Shown here in pieces: positions 1-5,708 of a stretch of DNA of 6,534 nt. The DNA is taken from contig JBPCTQ010000351.1 of assembly GCA_051011595.1 (NCBI GenBank), forward strand, positions 1 to 6,534, read 5' to 3'. The number at the start of each line of letters is the position of its first letter. Within the stretch, counting starts at the first letter, position 1. The DNA comes from JAOUEE01 sp051011595 (GTDB lineage: Bacteria > Actinomycetota > Acidimicrobiia > Acidimicrobiales > SHLQ01). The notes below the pieces were generated by a model. That model was not told the origin of the DNA. It did not search any database and worked only from the letters and a program-made list of their open reading frames with translations. The position numbers were made by a program, and so were the translations under genes.

Positions 1-976
1 CCAGCGCACCACGACCAGCAGCAGTCGCACCACTACTGATGCCGGCTCGGCCGATTCGGTGCGCCTGTACCTGAAGGAGATCGGTCGGGTCCCGCTGCTC
101 ACGGGTAACGAGGAGGTGGCGCTGGCCAAACGGATCGAGGTGGGGATGGCGGCCGAGGAACGGCTGGCCGATCTGGCGGCCAGCGAAGAACCTCCCGACC
201 TCGATCCCGTCGACCTGGCCCGCCTGCGCCGCGACACCCGTGACGGCGAGCGGGCCCGCCACGAGTTGACTCGGGCCAACCTGCGCCTGGTGGTCTCGAT
301 CGCCAAACGTTACGTGGGGCGGGGTATGCCCATGCTCGACCTGGTGCAGGAGGGCAACCTGGGCCTGATGCGGGCGGTCGAGAAGTTCGACCACCGCAAG
401 GGGTTCAAGTTCTCCACCTACGCCACCTGGTGGATTCGCCAGGCCATCACCCGGGCCATCGCCGACCAGGCCCGCACCATACGGATCCCGGTGCACATGG
501 TGGAGACCATCAACAAGGTGAAACGAATCCAGCGGGGCATGGTGCAAGAGCTCGAGCGCGAGCCCACGGTCGAGGAGCTGGCCGAGGCCAGCGATCTCAA
601 CGTCGAACGAATCCGCGAGATCCTGCGCATCTCGCTCGACCCGCTGTCGCTCGACACCCCGGTGGGCGAGGAAGACGACTCCCATCTGGGTGACTTCATC
701 GAGGATCAAGGGGCGGTACGGCCTGCGGAAGCGGCGGCCCGGCGCATGCTCGGCCAAGCCGTGCTCGACGCCCTCGACGAGCTGAACGACCGCGAGAAGG
801 AGGTGGTGCGGTTACGATTCGGTCTCGACGACGGTCGGCCCCGCACCCTCGAAGAGGTGGGCCGGATGTACGGCGTCACCCGTGAGCGAATCCGCCAGAT
901 CGAATCCAAGACGCTGGCCAAGCTGCGCCACCCGCAGCGCTCCGACAAGCTGCGCGACTACCTCGACGGCGCCTAG
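1..976 (+). CDS. rpoD: Principal-type RNA polymerase sigma-70 factor (RpoD/SigA/HrdB-like), 5' partial
   Basis: This subunit directs RNA polymerase to -10/-35 promoters in the cytoplasm. The frame is open from the first full codon at position 2 to TAG at 974-976, giving 324 visible residues. The GTG at 59 is an internal Val of region 1.2 (ADSVRLYLKEIGRVPLL), so the true start is upstream of the window. The visible N-terminal stretch is Ser/Thr-rich and unconserved. Counting from Val59 as 1, region 2 spans about 68-146: NLRLVVSIAKRYVGRGM, LVQEGNLGLMRAVEKFD, the 2.3/2.4 segment KFSTYATWWIRQAITRAIAD, then RTIRIPVHMVE. Region 3 follows to about 193. The region 3.2 finger is DPLSLDTPVGEEDDSHLGDFIED (194-216, read in two parts). 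The region 4.2 helix-turn-helix is LEEVGRMYGVTRERIRQIES (264-283), then KLRHP. This is group 1 or group 2 sigma-70. The close match to the mycobacterial SigA signature (SADSVR-YLK-IG) favours group 1, but a HrdB-like paralogue cannot be excluded without the N-terminus. Confidence 0.93.
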   Translation, partial: QRTTTSSSRTTTDAGSADSVRLYLKEIGRVPLLTGNEEVALAKRIEVGMAAEERLADLAASEEPPDLDPVDLARLRRDTRDGERARHELTRANLRLVVSIAKRYVGRGMPMLDLVQEGNLGLMRAVEKFDHRKGFKFSTYATWWIRQAITRAIADQARTIRIPVHMVETINKVKRIQRGMVQELEREPTVEELAEASDLNVERIREILRISLDPLSLDTPVGEEDDSHLGDFIEDQGAVRPAEAAARRMLGQAVLDALDELNDREKEVVRLRFGLDDGRPRTLEEVGRMYGVTRERIRQIESKTLAKLRHPQRSDKLRDYLDGA

Positions 977-989
977 AGCCGTTCCTGCC

Positions 990-1033
990 GTTCGCTTCGC
1001 TCACTAACCGAGTTACTCGCTATCGCTCGTAAC
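990..1033. repeat. Imperfect tandem pair of GTT...AAC units
   Basis: Two related units lie just after the sigma factor. Unit 1 is 990-1008 (GTTCGCTTCGCTCACTAAC). Unit 2 is 1012-1033 and follows the same order GTT-(ACT)-CGCT-(A)-TCGCTC-TAAC with small insertions. Each starts GTT and ends AAC. In unit 2 the ends form a 5-bp inverted repeat, GTTAC (1012-1016) and GTAAC (1029-1033), around a 12-nt loop. No T-run follows, so a terminator role is doubtful. It could be a small dispersed repeat or a transcript-end structure; the function is unknown. Confidence 0.35.
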
Positions 1034-1100
1034 GTCGACCCCGGATCGATTGACTGACGTCACGGCGCTTGGGCCTTCCCAGACCGTCCGAGCCCCTTCT

Positions 1101-1106
1101 TAGGGT
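1101..1106 (+). promoter_or_regulatory. -10 element TAGGGT for a probably leaderless mRNA
   Basis: TAGGGT fits the actinobacterial TANNNT -10 pattern and ends 7 nt before ATG 1114, which would put the transcription start at or next to the start codon. There is no purine-rich Shine-Dalgarno in the gap (TCCGGGTC), consistent with leaderless translation. No good -35 is visible at the expected distance; the TTGACT at 1050-1055 is 45 bp away, too far to pair. Confidence 0.4.
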
Positions 1107-1113
1107 CCGGGTC

Positions 1114-1767
1114 ATGGGGTATCGAGGCAAAACCGACGAGCAGGGCCGAGCCCGTGAGCTGCGGGCCGAGGCATGGACACTGCAGGACATCGCCGATGAG
1201 CTCCACGTGGCCAAGAGCTCGGTCTCGTTGTGGGTTCGCGATGTCGAGTTCGAACCACAGCCCCGTCGCACCGCCCGTCGGCGGGGTCCCAACAAGTTGC
1301 AGCGAGCCAAGGCAGCCGAGATCGAGCAGTGCCGCGTAGAGGGCATCGCCGAGGTGGGCCAGCTGTCCGACCGAGAGTTCCTGATGGCCGGACTCGCCCT
1401 CTACGCCGGCGACGGCACCAAGGTGGGCTCATCGGTCAACTTCGCCAACAGCAACCCGGAGATCATCCGGTTCTACTGCACCTGGCTTCGTCGCTTCTTC
1501 GACATCGACGAAGGTCGCCTGCGCGCCCGGCTCTACTTGCACCAGGGGCTCGACCTCGAGGCCGCCATGACGAAGTGGACCTCGATCACCGGCATCCCGG
1601 CCACCCATTTCAACCAGCCGTATCGGGCCGTTCCCGACGCCACCATCCGAACCAACAAACACCAGTACGGGTGCGCCCATGTGCGCTACAGCTGTGTGCA
1701 CAGCATGCGTCGCCTGCTGGGACTGATGGAGGCGCTGATATCCTCACCGTTCGACCTTCCGGGGTAG
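1114..1767 (+). CDS. HTH plus LAGLIDADG-like domain protein
   Basis: A 217-aa protein. ATG 1114 is preferred over the in-frame TTG at 1069 because the extra residues (LGLPRPSEPLLRVRV) look like non-coding read-through and a TAGGGT -10 lies between the two starts. Residues 12-45 are basic and form a helix-turn-helix like those of resolvases or invertases (WTLQDIADELHVAKSSVSLW, 21-40). Residues 49-66 are an Arg/Lys-rich linker. Residues 88-129 resemble a LAGLIDADG homing-endonuclease core: FLMAGLALYAGDGTK (89-103), with Asp100 in the catalytic-acid position, then VNFANSNPEIIRFYCTWLRR (108-127). A second conserved-looking part holds LYLHQGLDLEAAMTKW (140-155) and YGCAHVRYSCVHSMRRL (185-201). Only one LAGLIDADG-like motif is seen, so an active enzyme would have to be a dimer. 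I know this HTH-plus-domain architecture from actinobacterial hypothetical proteins without assigned function. It may be a DNA-binding regulator derived from an endonuclease. Its last three codons and stop overlap the tRNA-Asn gene. Confidence 0.8.
   Translation: MGYRGKTDEQGRARELRAEAWTLQDIADELHVAKSSVSLWVRDVEFEPQPRRTARRRGPNKLQRAKAAEIEQCRVEGIAEVGQLSDREFLMAGLALYAGDGTKVGSSVNFANSNPEIIRFYCTWLRRFFDIDEGRLRARLYLHQGLDLEAAMTKWTSITGIPATHFNQPYRAVPDATIRTNKHQYGCAHVRYSCVHSMRRLLGLMEALISSPFDLPG
1717..1744 (+). promoter_or_regulatory. Candidate tRNA-Asn promoter inside the upstream CDS
   Basis: TATCCT (1739-1744) preceded by TGA (1736-1738) makes an extended -10. A weak -35, CTGGGA (1717-1722), lies 16 bp upstream and matches the consensus at three of six positions. 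Initiation about 7 nt after the -10 would fall near 1751 and give a short leader before the mature tRNA end at 1758. The whole site is within the coding sequence of the preceding gene. Confidence 0.4.
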
Positions 1768-1830
1768 CTCAGTTGGCAGAGCGTTCGACTGTTAATCGAA
1801 TTGTCGTGGGTTCGAGCCCCACCCCCGGAG
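1758..1830 (+). tRNA. tRNA-Asn (anticodon GTT)
   Basis: A complete 73-nt cloverleaf can be folded by eye. The acceptor stem TCCGGGG (1758-1764) pairs with CCCCGGA (1823-1829). The D arm is GCTC...GAGC (1767-1782). The anticodon stem TTCGA/TCGAA (1784-1788 with 1796-1800) encloses loop CTGTTAA with anticodon GTT at 1791-1793. The variable loop is five bases. The T arm is GTGGG-TTCGAGC-CCCAC (1806-1822). The discriminator is G1830, as expected for tRNA-Asn. CCA is not encoded: the following bases are CAA, so the 3' end must be added enzymatically. Bases 8-10 (TAG, 1765-1767) double as the stop codon of the upstream gene. Confidence 0.97.
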
Positions 1831-1839
1831 CAACGAACA

Positions 1840-1863
1840 CCCAGGCGCCGACCTGAGGGTTTT
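1840..1863 (+). terminator. Weak intrinsic terminator after tRNA-Asn
   Basis: CCCAGG (1840-1845) pairs with CCTG-A-GG (1852-1858): six base pairs with one bulged A, around a 6-nt loop. It is followed by G and a TTTT run (1860-1863). The position, 10 nt past the mature tRNA, suits a tRNA terminator. The short stem and T-run make it weak. Confidence 0.45.
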
Positions 1864-1890
1864 GACACTAGCGCGTGAATCCGGTCACCA
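1862..1890 (+). promoter_or_regulatory. Possible promoter of the ABC transporter operon
   Basis: TTGACA (1862-1867) is a perfect consensus -35, overlapping the T-run of the tRNA terminator. With a 17-bp spacer the -10 would be TCACCA (1885-1890), which is poor, and no TANNNT lies at a suitable distance. If used, it would give an untranslated leader of about 45 nt before GTG 1941. It may be a chance match or need an activator. Confidence 0.25.
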
Positions 1891-1924
1891 CCGCGGTTCG
1901 GTCTTGGTCTAGGCCAACCAAGCC

Positions 1925-1931
1925 TGGTGGA
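1925..1931 (+). promoter_or_regulatory. Ribosome binding site deciding the first permease start
   Basis: TGGTGGA lies 9 nt upstream of GTG 1941 and resembles GGAGG. The alternative in-frame GTG at 1875 has no Shine-Dalgarno at a usable distance and would add 22 residues (NPVTTAVRSWSRPTKPGGLST after the start) not expected in this family, whose members usually begin just before the LALRE-type motif. Confidence 0.45.
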
Positions 1932-1940
1932 CTCTCGACC

Positions 1941-3083
1941 GTGTTCCTCGCCCTCCGGGAGATCGCCCGAGCCAAGACCCGCTTCACGCTGCTGGCCGGC
2001 GCCATTGGATTGTTGGTGTTCCTCATCACGTTCCAGCAGGCGCTGTTCGGGGGGCTGGTGACCAGCTTCGTCGGGGCCGTGCAGAACCAGAACGCACCGA
2101 TCCTGGTGTTCAACGAGCAGGCTCGCCAGAACGTCGAAGGCAGCTTCTTGTTCCCCGAGCAAGAAGCCGGCGTCGCCTCCGTTGCCGGCGTGGCCGACAG
2201 TGGGCCCATCGGCCAGAACACCTTCACCGTGCTCGTGTCACCCGATGGCGACGGCACCGTCGACGAGGATGCCGTGCTGTTCGGATACGGGCTGGGAGGA
2301 CTGGGTGAGCCGACCACGCTGGTCGAAGGCCGACTACCCGCCGGCCCCGACGAGGCGGTGGCCAGCGCCGTCGACGCCGACAAGGGATTCGATATCGATG
2401 ATCGTGTGGCGATCGTCGGAGCAGGTGGTCCCGAGATCACCGTGGTCGGACTCGCCGAGGACTCGCAGTGGAGCGTGGCCCCGACACTGTTCGTTTCTCT
2501 CGACACCTTTGCCGCCGCCCAGCGGGCGGTGAACCCGGCGGCCGAGGTGGTGCTGGCATCGCTCATCGCCGTCCAACCCGAGCCGGGCACCGACCTCGGT
2601 GAGCTGACGGAGCGCATCGATGCCGAGGTGCCGGGTGTCGAGGCCCTCACCCGCCAACAGGCCGCCGATCAGAACCCTGGGGTCCAAGGTGTCTCGCAGT
2701 CGTTCCAGATCATCCTCGGCCTGGCCTTCGTCGTGGTCACATTGGTGGTTGGTTTCTTCTTCCTGATCCTCACCACGCAGAAGGCCAAACCGCTGACCCT
2801 GCTGCGCGCCGTGGGGGCGCCGTCGAGTTACCTGGTGCGCAACCTCGTTGTACAGATCCTCATCGTGATGGCCGGCGGCATGGCGATCGGAGTGGGCCTC
2901 ACGGTAGCGGTCGACCAACTCCTGCGTTCGGGCGACATTCCCTTGTCGCTCGAGACCGGAACCGTGGTGTTGACGGTGGGGGCACTGTTCGCGCTGTCGT
3001 TGCTGGGCGGTCTCGTCTCGATCCGCCGGGTACTGCGCATCGATCCGATCCGGGCCACCGTCGACAGCGGCCGGGGTATCTGA
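1941..3083 (+). CDS. ABC transporter permease, FtsX/MacB (DevC-like) family, subunit 1
   Basis: A 380-aa inner-membrane subunit of an ABC exporter or lipoprotein/lipid-handling complex. From GTG 1941 it reads MFLALREIARAKTRFTLLAG, the usual amphipathic start of DevC/MacB-like permeases. TM1 is about residues 15-37. A large extracytoplasmic domain of about 215 residues follows, with NAPILVFNEQARQN just after TM1. Then come TM2 (256-277, IILGLAFVVVTLVVGFFFLI), the cytoplasmic coupling segment LLRAVGAPSSYLVR (287-300), TM3 (about 302-324), TM4 (about 340-360) and the family-typical end SIRRVLRIDPIRAT. This 1+3 TM layout with an FtsX domain marks the MacB/LolC/DevC superfamily. A longer version from GTG 1875 (402 aa) is possible but less likely. 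Its TGA overlaps the ATG of the next gene by one base, so the two are probably translationally coupled. The substrate cannot be read from the sequence. Confidence 0.9.
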   Translation: MFLALREIARAKTRFTLLAGAIGLLVFLITFQQALFGGLVTSFVGAVQNQNAPILVFNEQARQNVEGSFLFPEQEAGVASVAGVADSGPIGQNTFTVLVSPDGDGTVDEDAVLFGYGLGGLGEPTTLVEGRLPAGPDEAVASAVDADKGFDIDDRVAIVGAGGPEITVVGLAEDSQWSVAPTLFVSLDTFAAAQRAVNPAAEVVLASLIAVQPEPGTDLGELTERIDAEVPGVEALTRQQAADQNPGVQGVSQSFQIILGLAFVVVTLVVGFFFLILTTQKAKPLTLLRAVGAPSSYLVRNLVVQILIVMAGGMAIGVGLTVAVDQLLRSGDIPLSLETGTVVLTVGALFALSLLGGLVSIRRVLRIDPIRATVDSGRGI

Positions 3084-4186
3084 TGCGGATCGCCCTGATC
3101 GAGCTGTGGCGGCGGCCGAGCCGATTCGCCGTTGTCGGTGTGGCCCTGACCCTGCTCACCCTGCTGTTGTTGTTCCTGGGGGCCTTGCTCGACGGGCTCT
3201 TCTTGAATTCGACGGGCGCCATTCGGGCCAACGATGCCGACGCGGTGGTGTTCTCGGCCGACGCTCGCCAGTCGTTCCTTCGTTCGTCGATCGATGGAGC
3301 AACCCGTGATGAGATCGCCCAGGTCCCGGGTGTGGCCGAGGTCGGTGGTCTGGGCATCTCGCTGCTGGGGGTGGCCATTCCCGGCGAGGACGAGGTCGCC
3401 GATGGTGCCGTGGTGGGTTACGAGCTCTCGTCGTCGACCTTGCCGGAGCCCCCGGCGGCTGGCACCGCTCATGCCGACCGACGGTTGGAGCGGTTCGGCG
3501 CCGAGTTGGGCCAGACGGTGCTCGTGGGCCCGGCCGAGGTGCCGTTGGAGCTGGTCGGCTGGGTCGATGACACCAACTACCTGCTCCAGGCCGGCCTGTG
3601 GGTGGAACCCGACACGTGGCGGGCGGTACAGAACCAGAATCGACCCGACGCACCGTTGGTCGAAGGTGAATTCCAGACCCTGGTGGTTCGCGCCGCTGAT
3701 CCCGATGGTGCCGCTGAGATGCGGGTGGCCATCGACGACCAGACCAACACCACCGAATCCCTCAGCGAGTCCGACGCGGTCTTCGCCGTCCCCGGTATCA
3801 CTGAACAGGAGAACACCTTCACGTCGGTCATCGGCGTCACCGTGTTCGTGGCCGGGCTGGTGGTGGCGTTGTTCTTCGCCCTGCTCACCATCGAGCGTCA
3901 GGGCCTGTACGCGGTGCTCAAGGCCGTGGGTGCCCCCAGCCGCACGCTGGTGCTCGGTGTGATTGCCCAGGCCGTTCTGGTGGCCACCGGTGCGTTCCTC
4001 ATCGGGTTGGTCATCACCGTGGGCCTGGCCCGGGTCTTGCCCCCCACCGTGCCCGCACAGTTCGAGCTCGACCGCGGGGCGTACACCCTCGCGGCGGTGG
4101 TGGCGGCGTCCGTCATCGGTGCGCTCATCTCGTTGCGCCGCATCATCAACATCGATCCCGCCTCGGCCATCGGCGCCGGGGCCTGA
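3083..4186 (+). CDS. ABC transporter permease, FtsX/MacB (DevC-like) family, subunit 2
   Basis: A 367-aa membrane subunit with the same plan as its upstream neighbour but clearly diverged. MRIALIELWRRPSRF precedes TM1 (about 16-36). The extracytoplasmic domain runs to about 245 and opens with DADAVVFSADARQSFLRSS, which aligns with NAPILVFNEQARQN of subunit 1. TM2 is 247-268, coupling helix VLKAVGAPSRTLV 278-290, TM3 about 290-315 and TM4 about 333-351, ending SLRRIINIDPASAIGAGA. Start ATG 3083 lies in TGATG, sharing its A with the stop of the previous gene. Two unlike permeases next to one ATPase gene suggest a heterodimer (LolC/LolE-like arrangement) rather than the homodimer of MacB. No key motif appears missing. 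The transported substrate is unknown. Confidence 0.9.
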   Translation: MRIALIELWRRPSRFAVVGVALTLLTLLLLFLGALLDGLFLNSTGAIRANDADAVVFSADARQSFLRSSIDGATRDEIAQVPGVAEVGGLGISLLGVAIPGEDEVADGAVVGYELSSSTLPEPPAAGTAHADRRLERFGAELGQTVLVGPAEVPLELVGWVDDTNYLLQAGLWVEPDTWRAVQNQNRPDAPLVEGEFQTLVVRAADPDGAAEMRVAIDDQTNTTESLSESDAVFAVPGITEQENTFTSVIGVTVFVAGLVVALFFALLTIERQGLYAVLKAVGAPSRTLVLGVIAQAVLVATGAFLIGLVITVGLARVLPPTVPAQFELDRGAYTLAAVVAASVIGALISLRRIINIDPASAIGAGA

Positions 4187-4188
4187 AC

Positions 4189-4193
4189 AGGAG
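4189..4193 (+). promoter_or_regulatory. Shine-Dalgarno AGGAG for the ATPase gene
   Basis: AGGAG sits 6 nt before GTG 4200, near-ideal spacing. It fixes the start at 4200 (MAALELRDVRKVY) and rules out the long in-frame extension into the upstream permease gene, which is that gene read in another frame. Confidence 0.75.
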
Positions 4194-4199
4194 ACCTCC

Positions 4200-4871
4200 G
4201 TGGCTGCTCTGGAGCTTCGCGACGTTCGCAAGGTGTATCAATCGGGCGACGACGAGGTCATCGCTCTCGATCACTCGTCGCTCACCGTGGGCGATGACGA
4301 GATCGTCGCGCTGGTCGGACCGTCGGGCTCAGGAAAGACCACCCTGTTGTCGATCTCGGGCGGTTTGCTCACTCCCACCGACGGCTCGGTGGCCGTCAAG
4401 GGCACCGAGATCGCCGGGTTCAGTCAGAAGCAGCTCACCAGTTTCCGGGGCGAGAAGGTCGGATTCGTCTTCCAGTCGGTCAATCTGGTGCCGTTTCTCA
4501 CCGCCGTCGAGAACCTCATGGTGGTGGCCGACATGAACGGGCAGCCGCGTGGTCCTGCTCGCCAACGCGCCTCCCAGCTGCTCGATGAGCTGGGCCTGGG
4601 CCACCGAACCAAGAACCAACCCGACGAGTTGTCGGGTGGTGAGCGACAGCGGGTTGCCATCGGTCGGGCACTGATGAATGAGCCCGACCTGGTGCTCTTC
4701 GACGAGCCCACCTCGGCGCTCGACACCACGCTCGGCGCCCAGGTGATGGAGCTCATCCGTACCGAGGTGAAGGGCCGCGGCACTGCGGCGGTCATCGTGA
4801 CGCACGACACCCGCATGACCGAGTACGCCGACCGCACGGTGGCCATCGTCGATGGTGTGCTCTCCGAGTGA
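4200..4871 (+). CDS. ABC transporter ATP-binding protein (MacB/LolD/DevA type)
   Basis: A 223-aa cytoplasmic nucleotide-binding subunit that powers the two upstream permeases. All ABC motifs are present and intact: A-loop Tyr13 (KVYQSG), Walker A GPSGSGKT (40-47), Q-loop Gln92 (FVFQSVNLVPFLTAVENL), signature LSGGERQR (144-151), Walker B LVLFDEP (164-170), D-loop SALD (172-175) and H-loop His202 (VTHD). NLVPFLTAVENL is typical of the LolD/MacB/DevA export group, and the length of about 220 residues is normal for it. It starts at GTG 4200, 13 nt after the previous stop with a good AGGAG, so it is the last gene of the operon. Its TGA is only 5 nt from the stop of the convergent SGNH gene. Function as an exporter or lipoprotein-release ATPase is inferred from family. 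Confidence 0.95.
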   Translation: MAALELRDVRKVYQSGDDEVIALDHSSLTVGDDEIVALVGPSGSGKTTLLSISGGLLTPTDGSVAVKGTEIAGFSQKQLTSFRGEKVGFVFQSVNLVPFLTAVENLMVVADMNGQPRGPARQRASQLLDELGLGHRTKNQPDELSGGERQRVAIGRALMNEPDLVLFDEPTSALDTTLGAQVMELIRTEVKGRGTAAVIVTHDTRMTEYADRTVAIVDGVLSE

Positions 4872-4876
4872 GCCGG

Positions 4877-5590
4877 TCAGCGACAGGTTTCGTCGACCTG
4901 GGTGGTAATGAGGGCAGCCAGCGCGGTGGCACCGCTCGGGGACAGGTGTCCCATGAAGTCGGTCAGCCAGGGGTCGTCGTCGGGTTCCGCATCGAGGCGA
5001 TGAGCGGCCCAGTCGGCCACCGAATCGAGTGATCCTTCTTCGGCCATGAGGTGCAGGGTCGGGTTGACGATGGGGGGAACGTCGAGCCCGAAGGTGATGG
5101 TGACCCCAACTCGGCACGCCTCGGGGAAGAGCGCGGCCAGTCCTTCCAGCTCGAGAGCCAGCTCGTCCGGGGTGGGTAGGTAGCCGTCGGAACAGCCTCC
5201 CACCGTGATGCAGGCTTCGTCGTTGGTGCCCACGTTGAACACCACGATGTCGGGCTTGCCCTCCGCGGCCCGAGCGGCGCGATCCACGAGGTCGATCGTT
5301 CGTGCGCCGGTCTCCGCGAGGATCTCGACCCGGCCTTCGGTGGCGGACCGCAGGGCGTCGGATGCTTGGACCGTGATCGAGTCGCCCAGGTACAGCACGG
5401 AACGATCGGCTGGGTCGGTGGTGGTTGGTGCGGGTGTGGTCACCGTCGTGGCTGGTGTCGTGGCCGGCGCGTCCGAGGTGCTGGTCTCGACGGGGTCGCG
5501 AGCCCCGGTCTCGTGGTCAGAACCACACGCCGTGGCGATCACCAACAGACCGGCCACCAGCAGGGGTGGGACGGGCTGGGATCCGAGCAC
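4877..5590 (-). CDS. SGNH/GDSL-hydrolase lipoprotein (paralogue 1)
   Basis: A 237-aa secreted, probably lipid-anchored esterase-type protein. Residues 1-22 form a lipoprotein signal (PLLVAGLLVIATAC) with lipobox Cys22. A Thr/Pro/Ala-rich linker (about 34-62) would hold the enzyme away from the membrane. The SGNH blocks follow: LYLGDSITVQ (66-75, nucleophile Ser71), Gly95 in ETGART, VGTNDEAC (120-127, Asn123), and C-terminal TDFMGHLSPSG (210-220) with His215. The Asp (211) is four residues before His, not three as in the usual DxxH. Cys127, 133, 159 and 236 match cysteines in the divergent paralogue and may form two disulfides. The start is GTG at 5590-5588; only a weak AAGG precedes it, and leaderless translation is possible. 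It runs towards the ABC operon with a 5-nt gap. Likely activity is hydrolysis of acyl or acetyl esters on envelope glycans or lipids; the substrate is unknown. Confidence 0.88.
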   Translation of the reverse strand: MLGSQPVPPLLVAGLLVIATACGSDHETGARDPVETSTSDAPATTPATTVTTPAPTTTDPADRSVLYLGDSITVQASDALRSATEGRVEILAETGARTIDLVDRAARAAEGKPDIVVFNVGTNDEACITVGGCSDGYLPTPDELALELEGLAALFPEACRVGVTITFGLDVPPIVNPTLHLMAEEGSLDSVADWAAHRLDAEPDDDPWLTDFMGHLSPSGATALAALITTQVDETCR

Positions 5591-5596
5591 CGATCA

Positions 5597-5626
5597 ACCT
5601 TGGATGCTTGGCGAGTAGCGAGACAA
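5597..5626 (-). promoter_or_regulatory. Candidate leaderless promoter for the minus-strand SGNH gene
   Basis: Read on the minus strand, TTGTCT (plus 5626-5621) is a four-of-six -35 match. After an 18-bp spacer comes CAAGGT (plus 5602-5597), which keeps the key A2 and T6 of a -10. The start point about 7 nt later would fall at or next to GTG 5590, giving little or no leader. No stronger element was seen in the shared upstream region. Confidence 0.3.
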
Positions 5627-5667
5627 ACCGGCGTGGGTCGGATGGGCGAGGCAGCCATGGTGCACTA

Positions 5668-5684
5668 CCGTCGACGGATACCAT
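5668..5684 (+). promoter_or_regulatory. Palindrome and -10 element upstream of the plus-strand SGNH gene
   Basis: CCGTCGACGG (5668-5677) is a perfect 10-bp palindrome. TACCAT (5679-5684) immediately after it fits TANNNT and lies 24 nt before GTG 5709. The -35 region (around 5656-5661, CATGGT) is poor. The palindrome abuts the -10 and could be an operator or simply a GC-rich chance palindrome. Confidence 0.3.
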
Positions 5685-5697
5685 CGAAAAGCGCCGG

Positions 5698-5704
5698 AAG
5701 GGAG
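5698..5704 (+). promoter_or_regulatory. Shine-Dalgarno AAGGGAG for the plus-strand SGNH gene
   Basis: The purine-rich AAGGGAG ends 4 nt before GTG 5709. It supports this start, which is also the one that gives a complete lipoprotein signal peptide. Confidence 0.6.
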
Positions 5705-5708
5705 TGAC

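Noticed and set aside
1055..1062. TGACGTCA palindrome as an operator
   Set aside because: An 8-bp palindrome alone is weak evidence and it lies about 40 bp from the likely -10. No second site was seen.
1869..1940. N-terminal extension of the first permease from GTG 1875
   Set aside because: It has no Shine-Dalgarno, and the extra 22 residues lie before the family-typical LALRE start at 1941. Kept only as an alternative.
2080..3640. VQNQN motif with identical CAGAACCAGAA bases in both permeases
   Set aside because: The motif is just after TM1 in one protein and late in the extracytoplasmic domain in the other, so it is not an aligned homologous position; probably coincidence.
3963..4199. Long N-terminal extension of the ATPase reading through the second permease gene
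   Set aside because: The extension is Ser/Arg/Pro-rich out-of-frame translation of the permease. A strong AGGAG and the A-loop/Walker A spacing place the start at GTG 4200.
2828..4231. Very long minus-strand open frame opposite the permeases
   Set aside because: It is a GC-driven shadow frame with low-complexity Gly/His/Gln/Arg composition and no recognisable domain, antisense to two well-supported genes.
4884..4900. CAGGT/ACCTG hairpin as a terminator for the ABC operon
   Set aside because: The stem is only 5 bp, there is no T-run on the plus strand, and it lies in the coding sequence of the convergent gene.
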